In this document: one piece after another, positions 15,985 through 23,689 of the stretch
How positions within the stretch are numbered: the stretch's first letter is position 1
Layout: each line of letters opens with the position of its first letter
Origin: UMGS1663 sp046964515
Lineage (GTDB): Bacteria > Bacillota > Clostridia > TANB77 > CAG-508
Direction of reading: 5' to 3'
Length of the DNA: 63,998 nucleotides
Assembly (NCBI GenBank): GCA_046964515.1
Contig: JBKUYM010000010.1
Location: 1-63,998 of the forward strand
The notes under the pieces: generated by a model
What the model saw: the letters and a program-made list of their open reading frames with translations, nothing else
Database searches by the model: none
What the model was told of the DNA's origin: nothing
Position numbers and translations under genes: made by a program

Positions 15985-16449
15985 ATGAAGAAGAAAGTAT
16001 TTATTACACTTTTTGCTTTAATAGCTTCTCTTATCTTCTCTTTTTCTTATACTTTTGCTGCTGAAAATACAACTGGTAATCCTTTAGAAGGAATTCGTAA
16101 TGTTGTAGGTGGTGCTGAAAATGCTGTAGAAGGTGCTGCAGGTGGTGTTGCTAATGGTGTAAGATCTGGTCTAGATAATACAAAGAACGCTGCTGAAAAT
16201 ACAGCAGATACTATGGGTGGTAATGATGGTCAAAGTCAATCTGGTAGTAGCGCTATGAATCCTGGTAATGATGGTACTGGTTATACAGCAACTAGAACAG
16301 CTGCTGGAGATGCTACATTTGCTGGTATGAATGCTACTACTTGGACATGGCTTATTGTTGCTTTGGTCGCAGTTGGTATCATTACACTTGTATGGTCTTA
16401 TATAAAGCAAAACAATTATGTTTCTCATGATGATGAGGATCGTCACTAA
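15985..16449 (+). CDS. secreted Gly/Ala/Asn-rich membrane protein
   Basis: Function not recognised. Residues 1-26 are a clear signal peptide (AFAA cleavage region). Residues about 28-78 are a repetitive Gly/Ala/Val/Asn stretch with amphipathic character (VGGAENAVEGAAGGVANGV). A Ser/Gly/Asn-rich linker follows, then one membrane segment (about 121-141) and a short charged tail (SHDDEDRH). No sorting motif is present, so it is probably held by the membrane segment. Start ATG follows AAGGAGG. The shared design with the preceding gene suggests a pair of small envelope proteins. Confidence 0.7.
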   Translation: MKKKVFITLFALIASLIFSFSYTFAAENTTGNPLEGIRNVVGGAENAVEGAAGGVANGVRSGLDNTKNAAENTADTMGGNDGQSQSGSSAMNPGNDGTGYTATRTAAGDATFAGMNATTWTWLIVALVAVGIITLVWSYIKQNNYVSHDDEDRH

Positions 16450-16458
16450 TCTATTTTT

Positions 16459-16490
16459 AAGTCATACAAGAAATACTTCTTGTATGACTT
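16459..16490 (+). terminator. terminator
   Basis: A perfect 14-bp stem (AAGTCATACAAGAA with its complement) with the 4-base loop ATAC, followed by TTTTT, 9 bases after the preceding stop codon. Confidence 0.95.
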
Positions 16491-16576
16491 TTTCTTTATA
16501 TTTATGCTTTTCTTATTTGAGAATTCATGTTATAATAAAAACATAAAAAGGATAAACTATAAAAGAGGTCTTCATT

Positions 16577-17020
16577 ATGGGAAAATTAATTGCTAAAAAT
16601 CCAGTAGCCAAACATGATTATACAATTGTGGATACTTTAGAAGTCGGGATTGTTCTTTCTGGTACAGAAATAAAATCTATTAGAAGCGGAAAAGTTAATT
16701 TAAAAGATAGTTATGCAGCCGTTCAAAAAGGAGAGGCTTTTATTTATGGTATGCATATTAGTCCTTATGAGCATGGAAATATTTTTAATAAAGACCCTAT
16801 GCGTAATCGAAAACTATTATTGAATAAACGTGAACTTATGAAGTTAGTTGGTCTTATAAAACAAAAAGGCTATACCCTAGTTCCTATAAGTTTGTACTGG
16901 AAAGGTAGCTTTGTTAAATTAGAGTTAGGAATTGGAAAGGGTAAAAAATTGTATGATAAGAGAGAGGAATTAGCTAAAAAAGAAGCATCTCTTTATATGC
17001 AAAGGCATAAAAATGATTAA
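16577..17020 (+). CDS. smpB: SsrA-binding protein SmpB
   Basis: SmpB binds tmRNA and brings it to stalled ribosomes for trans-translation. At 147 residues it has normal length. Family motifs are clear: NPVAKHDYTIVDTLEVGIVL, SGTEIKSIRSGKVNLKDSY, HISPYEHGN, RKLLLNKRE and the basic tail GKGKKLYDKREELAKKEA. Start ATG follows AAAGAGGTC. No tmRNA gene was recognised next to it. A TATAAT at 16531-16536 could be its -10, but no clear -35 is visible. Confidence 0.97.
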   Translation: MGKLIAKNPVAKHDYTIVDTLEVGIVLSGTEIKSIRSGKVNLKDSYAAVQKGEAFIYGMHISPYEHGNIFNKDPMRNRKLLLNKRELMKLVGLIKQKGYTLVPISLYWKGSFVKLELGIGKGKKLYDKREELAKKEASLYMQRHKND

Positions 17021-17027
17021 TACTTAT

Positions 17028-17072
17028 AAAAAAAGAAGTAGCACCTATTTAAAAATAAGTACTACTTTTTTT
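17028..17072. terminator. bidirectional terminator between smpB and fba
   Basis: An imperfect hairpin of AAAAAAGAAGTAGCAC with GTACTACTTTTTTT, A-rich on one side and T-rich on the other, between convergent genes. Confidence 0.75.
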
Positions 17073-17076
17073 ATTT

Positions 17077-18009
17077 TTATGCTTTATTAGCAGAACCAAA
17101 TACATCTTTTATTTTATGAGCTACCGTTTCTTTTACTGCTGCTCTTGCAGGTGTTAAATATTTTCTTGGATCAAAAGCGGACGGATCTTCTGCAAATACT
17201 TTCCTAATATTAGCCGTCATTGCTAATCGTAAATCTGTATCTACATTGATTTTAGATACTCCAGATAGACTGGCTTCATGTAACATTTCATCTGGAACAC
17301 CTTTTGCACCTGGTATATTACCACCATATTGATTACACATTTCTACTAATTCCGGAATAACTGTAGAGGCACCATGTAATACAATTGGTGTATTGGGAAT
17401 TAGTTCTTTAATTTTAGCCAATATATCAAATCTTAATTTTGCTTCTCCCTTGAATTTATAAGCTCCATGACTTGTTCCAATAGCAATGGCTAAAGAATCA
17501 CATCCTGTTCTTTCTACAAATTCTTTTGCTTGTATTGGGTCTGTGTACATGGCATCATCTGCTGCAACATTTACATCATCTTCAATCCCTGCTAATTTTC
17601 CAAGTTCGGCTTCTACTACAACACCATGACTATGTGCATATTCTACTACTTGCTTTGTAATGGCTATATTTTCTTCAAAATCATATTTAGAACCATCTAT
17701 CATAACAGATGTAAATCCTGCATCAATACACATTTTACAAGTCTCAAAATCAGGGCCATGATCTAAATGAATGGCTACTGGTATCTGTGGGTGTTCTTCT
17801 ACTGCTGCTTCTACCATTTTCATTAAATAATTTACTCTAGCGTATTTAATAGCGCTAGAAGATGCTTGCATAATTACTGGCGATTGATTTTCAGCTGCTG
17901 CATCTACAATGGCTTGGATGATTTCCATATTATTAACATTAAATGCTCCTATAGCAAAATGCTCCTTCATTGATTTTTCAAACATTTCCTTTGTGGTTAC
18001 TAAAGGCAT
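17077..18009 (-). CDS. fba: class II fructose-bisphosphate aldolase
   Basis: This zinc enzyme cleaves fructose 1,6-bisphosphate to DHAP and glyceraldehyde 3-phosphate in glycolysis. Visible motifs are AIGAFNVNNMEI, the zinc/catalytic HLDHGPDFETC, SVMIDGS, VEAELGKLAG, AIGTSHGAYKF, LHGAS and INVDTDLR. About 310 residues is normal for the group. Start ATG 18009 (MPLVTTKEMF) is preferred: AGGAGG lies about 8 bases upstream. An ATG six bases earlier (18015) is too close to it. Confidence 0.97.
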   Translation of the reverse strand: MPLVTTKEMFEKSMKEHFAIGAFNVNNMEIIQAIVDAAAENQSPVIMQASSSAIKYARVNYLMKMVEAAVEEHPQIPVAIHLDHGPDFETCKMCIDAGFTSVMIDGSKYDFEENIAITKQVVEYAHSHGVVVEAELGKLAGIEDDVNVAADDAMYTDPIQAKEFVERTGCDSLAIAIGTSHGAYKFKGEAKLRFDILAKIKELIPNTPIVLHGASTVIPELVEMCNQYGGNIPGAKGVPDEMLHEASLSGVSKINVDTDLRLAMTANIRKVFAEDPSAFDPRKYLTPARAAVKETVAHKIKDVFGSANKA

Positions 18010-18069
18010 AATCATTTCCTCCTTTTTGGTTTCTAATAACTAGAAACTCTTTTTATTGTTTTCGTGTTT

Positions 18070-18098
18070 ATTATATCCTTATGTTGTGTTTAAGTCAA
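18070..18098 (-). promoter_or_regulatory. fba promoter
   Basis: On the minus strand TTGACT (complement of 18093-18098), 17-base spacer, TATAAT (complement of 18070-18075). Confidence 0.8.
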
Positions 18099-18160
18099 TG
18101 TCTTTTTTACTAAGTTATAGTATCTTTCTTAATATTATGTATATTCTTTTTTGATTTCTA

Positions 18161-18189
18161 TTGACATGTATTTTAACCAATAGTATAAT
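18161..18189 (+). promoter_or_regulatory. consensus promoter of the beta-CASP operon
   Basis: TTGACA at 18161-18166, 17-base spacer, TATAAT at 18184-18189: a full consensus match about 50 bases before the start codon. Confidence 0.9.
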
Positions 18190-18239
18190 TGCATTATGTA
18201 ACTTTTATATAATCTTGTTTGATAATAGAAAGGAGAATT

Positions 18240-19718
18240 ATGGCAAAGCGGATAGTTGTAGATATACTTTCTAGAAATGCTGGTGTAACTGGTAGTAGTA
18301 AAATCATTACGATTACCTTTCCAGAACCAATATACACACCTAACGGAATCTCTAAAGTTGTCAGTTTTATGGTGGATTGTGGTATATTACAAGGAGAAGA
18401 TGATGCAGATAGTTATAATCGATACATTCCCTATTCTCAAGTAGAGGATCTTGCTTTTGTTTTATTAACACATGCGCATGCAGATCATTATGGATTAATC
18501 CCTTTACTTATTAAACAAGGGTTTTTAAATCCGATTTTCACAACTGCTACTACGAAGCTATTTTTAAAAACAGTTGCACTAGAAGATTGTTTTAAAATTA
18601 TGAAACGCTCTTCTAAAAAAGCGCATTTAGAACCTGTTTACGAAGAACGAGATATAGAAATTATGAAGCAAATGATGATTGGGTGTCCATATAATGAGAA
18701 AATTACGTATAATGATTATATTCATTTTTATTTTTTCTCTAATGGTCACGTTCCTGGGGCTGCCTCTATCTTTCTTGAAATCACTTATCCTGGTTATAAG
18801 CCAATTCAGCTTTTTTTTACAGGAGATTACAATAATCACAATATGTTTTTTCCTGTCGAACCTATACCAGAATGGGTTATTGATAAGGAAGTATTTATTA
18901 TTACAGAATCTACTTATGGAAATGTAAGTTCTAAGCAAATAAATGATGATTCTTCCAATTTAGTAGATAATGTAGTATCTGCTCTATATCAAAATAAACA
19001 AGTGTTAATTCCTGGATTTGCCTTTGGTAGAATTCAAGAGATTTTAGCAGACCTGCAAGCCCCTTTTACAGATGGTAGATTAAAACCTTCTATTCCTGTT
19101 TACGTGGACGGTACAACTGCTGTAGAAAACACTAAATTATTTTTGGAAGGTAGCTTTAAAATGTATCCTTATCGACGTAATTTCTTGCCAAAAAGTACTT
19201 GTTTCGTAGAGAATAAAAAGGAAAGGCAAATGATTTTAAACGATCCTTCTGCAAAAATTATTCTTGCATCTTCTGGAATGGCAAGTTATGGAGCTTCTTC
19301 TGTTTATGTAAAACATTTTATAGAAGACCCTACTTGTTTAATTCACGCATCCGGTTATGTTTCGCCTTCTTCTACACTTGGTAAATTAAAAGCATTACCA
19401 ACCAATTGTAGTACTTGTTTGGGTAAAGAAATTTATACTAAGCGAGCAAATATTTTAGATACTAAAAAATATTCTGCTCATGCTAAAAATGACGTCTTAA
19501 TAGCCTTGTTAAAGCAATTTAAAAAGATTAATGGTATCTTTATCGACCATGGAGAACCTATGGTAAGAGAATATTTTCGTACCTTGATAAAAGATTCTGT
19601 AAACACCAAAGACGTGGTCATTCTATCTCCCAGTTATGCTTTTCGGATAACTTCGGACCAGATTGTAAGTAGGTATCCAATTATTCCCAAAAAAGAAAGG
19701 AAGGAAGATGCTTCATGA
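18240..19718 (+). CDS. metallo-beta-lactamase/beta-CASP hydrolase (RNase-like)
   Basis: The protein (492 residues) has the MBL motif HAHADH at residues 78-83, a further GHVPGA histidine segment and TGDYNNHN. These are followed by beta-CASP features: VLIPGFAFGRIQEIL, ILASSGMASYGASSVYV, HASGYVSP and the C-terminal SAHAKNDVLIALL and FIDHGEP. Such enzymes are mostly RNA nucleases (CPSF73/YSH1-like). It is not a typical RNase J, which is longer with a separate C-terminal domain, so the exact role is open. Start ATG 18240 follows AAAGGAG; the longer frame from TTG 18219 runs through that site. Confidence 0.88.
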   Translation: MAKRIVVDILSRNAGVTGSSKIITITFPEPIYTPNGISKVVSFMVDCGILQGEDDADSYNRYIPYSQVEDLAFVLLTHAHADHYGLIPLLIKQGFLNPIFTTATTKLFLKTVALEDCFKIMKRSSKKAHLEPVYEERDIEIMKQMMIGCPYNEKITYNDYIHFYFFSNGHVPGAASIFLEITYPGYKPIQLFFTGDYNNHNMFFPVEPIPEWVIDKEVFIITESTYGNVSSKQINDDSSNLVDNVVSALYQNKQVLIPGFAFGRIQEILADLQAPFTDGRLKPSIPVYVDGTTAVENTKLFLEGSFKMYPYRRNFLPKSTCFVENKKERQMILNDPSAKIILASSGMASYGASSVYVKHFIEDPTCLIHASGYVSPSSTLGKLKALPTNCSTCLGKEIYTKRANILDTKKYSAHAKNDVLIALLKQFKKINGIFIDHGEPMVREYFRTLIKDSVNTKDVVILSPSYAFRITSDQIVSRYPIIPKKERKEDAS

Positions 19719-19966
19719 AAAAAATAGTTATTCGTCAAACTAGTCATCGGCAATTTCATCTTCTGTCTACACATCAATTAGAATCTCTTTTGGCCAGACA
19801 GAAGTTTTTACCTACTTTTCGTGTAAAATCAAAAGGTAGCAATGGTTTTTCTATTCTTTTAGATAAACATATTTCAGAAGAAGAATGTATTCTTTTAGCT
19901 AAGGAATTAGGTTTGCAGATTATTAGCCTTAGCGATGCTCGTGCTATTTTCTCATTTGATTTATAA
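19715..19966 (+). CDS. small protein translationally coupled to the beta-CASP gene
   Basis: An 83-residue protein of unknown function. Its ATG overlaps the preceding stop codon region (ATGA), so the two are probably translated together and may work together. The N-terminal half is basic (QTSHRQFHLLSTHQLESLLARQKF); the C-terminal half looks alpha/beta (EEECILLAKELGLQIISLSDARAIF). No membrane segment or metal motif. A nucleic-acid-binding accessory is possible but is only inference. Confidence 0.65.
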   Translation: MKKIVIRQTSHRQFHLLSTHQLESLLARQKFLPTFRVKSKGSNGFSILLDKHISEEECILLAKELGLQIISLSDARAIFSFDL

Positions 19967-19992
19967 AACTATTATTAAAACAAGTCATAAAG

Positions 19993-20020
19993 AACCGCCA
20001 GTATAGCTATACTGGCGGTT
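19993..20020. terminator. GC-rich perfect palindrome, convergent terminator
   Basis: A 28-base perfect palindrome (arm AACCGCCAGTATAG), unusually GC-rich for this region. It lies between the end of the 83-residue gene on the plus strand and the end of the DUF1540 gene on the minus strand. It folds as a 12-bp stem with a TAGC loop and most likely stops both transcripts. Confidence 0.7.
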
Positions 20021-20028
20021 TCTGCTTA

Positions 20029-20196
20029 TTATTTTTCTACATTCTTATAACTACTACACATAGATTCATCTGGTTGTTTGGTCTCACAACTTTCTATAGG
20101 TGTTACAATAATTTGTTCTAAGCTACACTCTTGTTCTTGATTTTTATTATACTTACAGCTTGTAACTGTACAATTAATTCTTTGATTTTTTTCCAT
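20029..20196 (-). CDS. DUF1540 domain protein (55 aa)
   Basis: A small Cys-rich protein. Starting MEKNQRINCTVTSCKYN it has CxVxxCxYN, then ECSLEQIIV and two further cysteines (ESCET and SMCSSY), the DUF1540 pattern common in Clostridia and Bacilli. The cysteines probably bind a metal or form disulfides; function unknown. ATG 20196 is preferred, about 9 bases after GAAAGG. Two overlapping ATGs (20205, 20202) are also in frame. Confidence 0.8.
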   Translation of the reverse strand: MEKNQRINCTVTSCKYNKNQEQECSLEQIIVTPIESCETKQPDESMCSSYKNVEK

Positions 20197-20265
20197 TTCC
20201 ATCATCCTTTCTCCAATATTCTTTTTTTAGTATGTACGAATTTTGAAAAAATATGATTTTTTTAA

Positions 20266-20787
20266 TTAAGATTTTCGAATTTTTTCATCGAATTCTTCCC
20301 AAGATTTACTAAAAACATGGTTAGAAAACATTTCTTTTAAACCAGTAATTTGCTTCAAACGAATAATTTCATCAAGTTCCATGCCCAAATGTTTTGAAAT
20401 TTGCTCTTCAGACCATCCCATATCTGTTAAATTTAAAACAATATGAGACATATCGATAATCTGATGTGTTCCCCTCGCACGATTATGTCTAATAGTACTT
20501 GCAATACGGTTTTCTAAATCTTTATCGATTGTTACAATGGGAACTTCTTTTAAATGAAAATACTCCCTTGCACAGCGATATCTATGAAATCCATCAATCA
20601 CAATATATCTATCATTTTCTTCATCATAATAGGTAACAATTGGTTGTGTATATCCATCTTCTTCTATAGAATGTTTTAATAATTCCATTTCTGGTGGTGC
20701 TACTTTATTAGGATTATAATCATTTGCTACTACTTTATCAATATCGACCATCTTAACATTTAATACTGGAAATTCTATCTCTTTCAT
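20266..20787 (-). CDS. ParB-like nuclease-domain protein (IbrB-like)
   Basis: The N-terminal half has the ParB/Srx fold: NVKMVDIDKVVANDYNPNKV, SIEEDGYTQPIV and the signature VIDGFHRYRCARE. The C-terminal half (about 100-170) looks like a helix-turn-helix (LTDMGWSEEQISKHLGMELDEI). IbrB-type proteins pair with PAPS-reductase-like IbrA proteins, and such a gene is two genes upstream. Some ParB-like proteins of this type are reported as regulators or ATPases; activity here is inferred. ATG 20787 (MKEIEFPVLN) follows GGGG; the frame extends to 20814 without a ribosome site. Confidence 0.82.
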   Translation of the reverse strand: MKEIEFPVLNVKMVDIDKVVANDYNPNKVAPPEMELLKHSIEEDGYTQPIVTYYDEENDRYIVIDGFHRYRCAREYFHLKEVPIVTIDKDLENRIASTIRHNRARGTHQIIDMSHIVLNLTDMGWSEEQISKHLGMELDEIIRLKQITGLKEMFSNHVFSKSWEEFDEKIRKS

Positions 20788-20819
20788 TTTTATTTTACCC
20801 CTTTTTGCATCCATCTTTT

Positions 20820-21179
20820 TTATTTAGAAATAATAATAAAATTTTTGTAATGGCAACTGTCATCTACTTTAAAACCTGCTTTTTCATATACTTCTTGGTA
20901 TAAATTTGTTACAATGCTTGGTGCTATTTTAGTTTCTTTTCCAACGGTTACTAAAATTTCTTCTAAATATTTATCTTTTACACTATATACATTTTTAATA
21001 ACATCATTTGTCATGGAAATAAAAGCTACAATTCGGTCATCATCTATAATGGTGTACCAATCTTTATTGTTATCATCATAAATCCTATCATTTGTTTGTC
21101 TTTCTACTAATCTAGATCCGAACATTCTCCCCATATAATGATAAAACTTCTCATACTTATTATTCATTTTTATTACCAT
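20820..21179 (-). CDS. protein of unknown function between IbrA- and IbrB-like genes
   Basis: A 119-residue protein that I cannot assign with confidence. The mid part (WYTIIDDDRIVAFISM followed by YLEEILVTV and a YEKAGFKVDD end) looks like a shortened GNAT-type fold, but the acetyl-CoA loop is not evident. It is close between the IbrA-like and IbrB-like genes (27-base and 32-base gaps), so it is probably part of the same module. Start ATG 21179 follows AAGGGGAG. Confidence 0.6.
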   Translation of the reverse strand: MVIKMNNKYEKFYHYMGRMFGSRLVERQTNDRIYDDNNKDWYTIIDDDRIVAFISMTNDVIKNVYSVKDKYLEEILVTVGKETKIAPSIVTNLYQEVYEKAGFKVDDSCHYKNFIIISK

Positions 21180-21206
21180 ATTTTTCTCCCCTTATTTTTA
21201 CATTTG

Positions 21207-22508
21207 TTATGCGTCTAAAAACTCGTCTCCCGATTCTATTACTTTTATTAAATATTTATCATCTGTTCTTGTTGTTTTATTCAATAAATTATCCCATTTA
21301 TGAATTAATCGTTTTAATTCTTTATCGTCTGATTTCGTTTGTGCAAAAGACAATCTGCGCAAATAAAAATCATTTTTTTCAATAGCTCTTGCAATTCTTC
21401 TCCAAGATATGGCTTTTTTCTGATTTTCCAATTTACACTCTGCTGTTTCTGGAATATTAGAAATATCTACACTATATTTATTTTTATACCATATCATAAA
21501 TTTTTTGATTTTTCTATAATAATGCATCATTAAATCTCGGTTATAAATACCTATACTTTCTAATAAAAATACCGTATATTCTTGCCAAGACATAAAAGAA
21601 GGTTTACTGGATTTTATATTTCCTAATGCTGTTGTTTTGCAATAAATATTACCAAAATTAACACCATTTACACGATTTAAGACTTTTCCCCATGTATCAT
21701 ATTCTAATGCTTTAAATTGATTTAAACCATTTCTTTGGTCATCTCCATATGGTTGACAAAGTCTTTGTTCATAGATACTAAGTCCATTTTTGTACATAAG
21801 TTCATAGATATAATTAAATTTTAGATCTAACCTACTAACGGCTCCCCATATATCATCTACTTTCCAATCATAAATAGGATAAAAATTGTAGACTTCAATA
21901 TGTTTATCATTTACTTTTAATTTAGTAGTCCAATTATAATTCTTTAAAGTAACTTTTCTATCTTGAAAGGCGATGGTTCTAAAACGATTTAAACTTTCAT
22001 CTGTTCGTATACCAATCCCACAAGCCACTTTTCCTTGATATTTTTTTTGATACCAATCTGCAAATTGAATAATAAATTCCTCGAATTCTTCTCCTTTTCG
22101 AAACCAATCAAAAGGACAATTTTGAATATTGATTGCATCAGATGGCATATCTCTAACCCATAAACTTCTGCTTTCTTCTTCCCAGCAAATCCATTTTGGT
22201 TGTAAAACAGAAACAGCATTTCTTAATGCCATTGGTAAAGCAATGTGATAAAAATCTCTAATTTGTGATAACGTTTTTAGTTCTTCAATATGCTCAATTG
22301 TCTTGGTATATTGTGCTTCTAAATCTATAAATAAGACATCGAATTTCTTTCCCATCTTCTTAGCCACCATATTAGCCAATTGTACCATAACAGAACTATC
22401 TTTTCCACCACTTACACTAAAATATACATTATCAAATTCTTGAAATACAATTTCTAATCGTTCAAAAGCTGCCTCTAATACATTTTTTTCTAGATATTTC
22501 TTTGCCAT
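21207..22508 (-). CDS. PAPS-reductase-like (IbrA/DUF3440-type) protein
   Basis: An adenine-nucleotide alpha-hydrolase protein of 433 residues. The N-terminus has the PP-loop SVSGGKDSSVM (Ser33-Ser38), followed by DVLFIDLEAQYT as in PAPS reductases. The middle (CGIGIRTDESLNRFRT, YPIYDWKVDDIW, RLCQPYGDDQRNGL) is typical of the IbrA-like branch, which is much longer than CysH. IbrA/IbrB were named in E. coli as regulators of immunoglobulin-binding proteins, and similar pairs occur in phages and islands. The biochemical reaction is unknown. Start ATG 22508 follows AAGGAG. Confidence 0.87.
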   Translation of the reverse strand: MAKKYLEKNVLEAAFERLEIVFQEFDNVYFSVSGGKDSSVMVQLANMVAKKMGKKFDVLFIDLEAQYTKTIEHIEELKTLSQIRDFYHIALPMALRNAVSVLQPKWICWEEESRSLWVRDMPSDAINIQNCPFDWFRKGEEFEEFIIQFADWYQKKYQGKVACGIGIRTDESLNRFRTIAFQDRKVTLKNYNWTTKLKVNDKHIEVYNFYPIYDWKVDDIWGAVSRLDLKFNYIYELMYKNGLSIYEQRLCQPYGDDQRNGLNQFKALEYDTWGKVLNRVNGVNFGNIYCKTTALGNIKSSKPSFMSWQEYTVFLLESIGIYNRDLMMHYYRKIKKFMIWYKNKYSVDISNIPETAECKLENQKKAISWRRIARAIEKNDFYLRRLSFAQTKSDDKELKRLIHKWDNLLNKTTRTDDKYLIKVIESGDEFLDA

Positions 22509-22826
22509 AATTTCTCCTTCTTGCCGCTACCATGATTATTCATTTATATTTTTCTATACTATGTAAACACACTAGTTTTATTATAACATATATTTTCCAA
22601 AAGTGGTAAATTTTTCAAAAAAAATAATTTCATTTCCATTTTTTTATAATTTTTTGTTTTCTACAGTTCCTTTCTTTTTCCTACTATATAGGTCTTTATT
22701 ACATTTTTTGTAAGTAAGTAATGTTACCAAAGTGATAAATTTTATATTTCATAAGTTGGAATTGGCTCTTTACGCAAAAATAGATTAGAATTTTTATTTT
22801 TTTCTAATCTATTTCATCAATTATTT
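22509..22826. promoter_or_regulatory. intergenic region with the ibrA-like promoter
   Basis: No gene seen. On the minus strand a possible promoter for the IbrA-like gene is TTACCA (complement of 22604-22609), 18-base spacer, TATAAT (complement of 22580-22585). The left-facing terminator of the PP2C-like gene lies at 22778-22814. The rest is AT-rich without recognisable structure. Confidence 0.5.
22778..22814 (-). terminator. terminator of the PP2C-like gene
   Basis: AAATAGATTAGAA (22778-22790) and its exact complement (22802-22814) form a perfect 13-bp stem with an 11-base loop, 12 bases after the minus-strand stop. Confidence 0.8.
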
Positions 22827-23675
22827 TTATACTTTTTCATATATAAGAAGCGTTCTTTCTTTTCCTTCTCTTTGCGAACTCATAGGATTTTTTATTAACT
22901 TTTCCATGGTTTCTTTTGTATCAAAAAAAGGTTCATATCCATCTGAATAAGCACAAATATATTTTACATTTTCTAAATTTATTTGATAGGTATCTACAAA
23001 ATATAATGCTTCTTCTTCCCCGCTAATAGCTCCAAAAGAAACTTCCTTGCCTTTTTCCATTTTATGTGGCTTGTTGCGATAATCTTTTCTTACCATTACT
23101 CTAGATGCAGGAAGATTCCAATCAAATAAATGTTCTCTCTCATAATCTTTCAAATAGTCTTCAAAACGTTTATGATTGTTAATTGTTGTAAATAGTATAT
23201 TAAAATTCTCATCAATCAAAGTAATATGACAATCTCCTATGGAAAACGCATATAGTGTATCTTCTACGATTTTTCCACCTACTGCTTCACAACAATAATA
23301 ATCTTCCTTTAAATAATCAATTTGTCTATTAGCATTTATTTTAGCAACTGCTTCATTTGCCTTTACAACTGCCTCTTTTATTTTTTCCTTTGTTACAGAT
23401 TGTTCTGTTTGAATTTCCTTTACAAAAGTGTCTACGGTTATTCTAGCTGCTTCATAAGCACCACTTGGATTTGGATAGTTTTCTACCCATTTTATAGCTT
23501 CTTCTTTTGTCTTAGGATATGGCACAGCTTGACCGTAAATCGTATCTCTAGTTACGCCATCTGCTACGCAAAAACTATTTTCTGCAACTTGATAAGCATC
23601 TTCTGCTACTGGCATTAGTCCATATTTCGTAAAAATCGTATTGTCAAACATTTTTGAAAAAATCAGTTTGAACAT
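22827..23675 (-). CDS. PP2C-like (PPM) phosphatase-fold protein
   Basis: A 282-residue protein with PPM/PP2C-like motifs. AEDAYQVAENSFCVADGVT corresponds to the metal-binding DG motif. CCEAVGGKIVEDTLYAFSIGDCHITLID corresponds to the GD(S/C) motif, and YICAYSDGYEPF to the third Asp motif. It would dephosphorylate Ser/Thr residues, but sequence is divergent and the terminal DN motif is not clear, so activity is inferred. Start ATG 23675 follows TAGGAGG. It lies 14 bases after a glycosyltransferase gene in the same transcript, which suggests a link to surface glycan control. Confidence 0.72.
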   Translation of the reverse strand: MFKLIFSKMFDNTIFTKYGLMPVAEDAYQVAENSFCVADGVTRDTIYGQAVPYPKTKEEAIKWVENYPNPSGAYEAARITVDTFVKEIQTEQSVTKEKIKEAVVKANEAVAKINANRQIDYLKEDYYCCEAVGGKIVEDTLYAFSIGDCHITLIDENFNILFTTINNHKRFEDYLKDYEREHLFDWNLPASRVMVRKDYRNKPHKMEKGKEVSFGAISGEEEALYFVDTYQINLENVKYICAYSDGYEPFFDTKETMEKLIKNPMSSQREGKERTLLIYEKV

Positions 23676-23689
23676 ATTTTATTTTCCTC

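Noticed and set aside
16450..17076. tmRNA gene near smpB
   Set aside because: The two genes are often neighbours, but no tRNA-like ends or tag frame is visible; the flanks are filled by terminators and fba.
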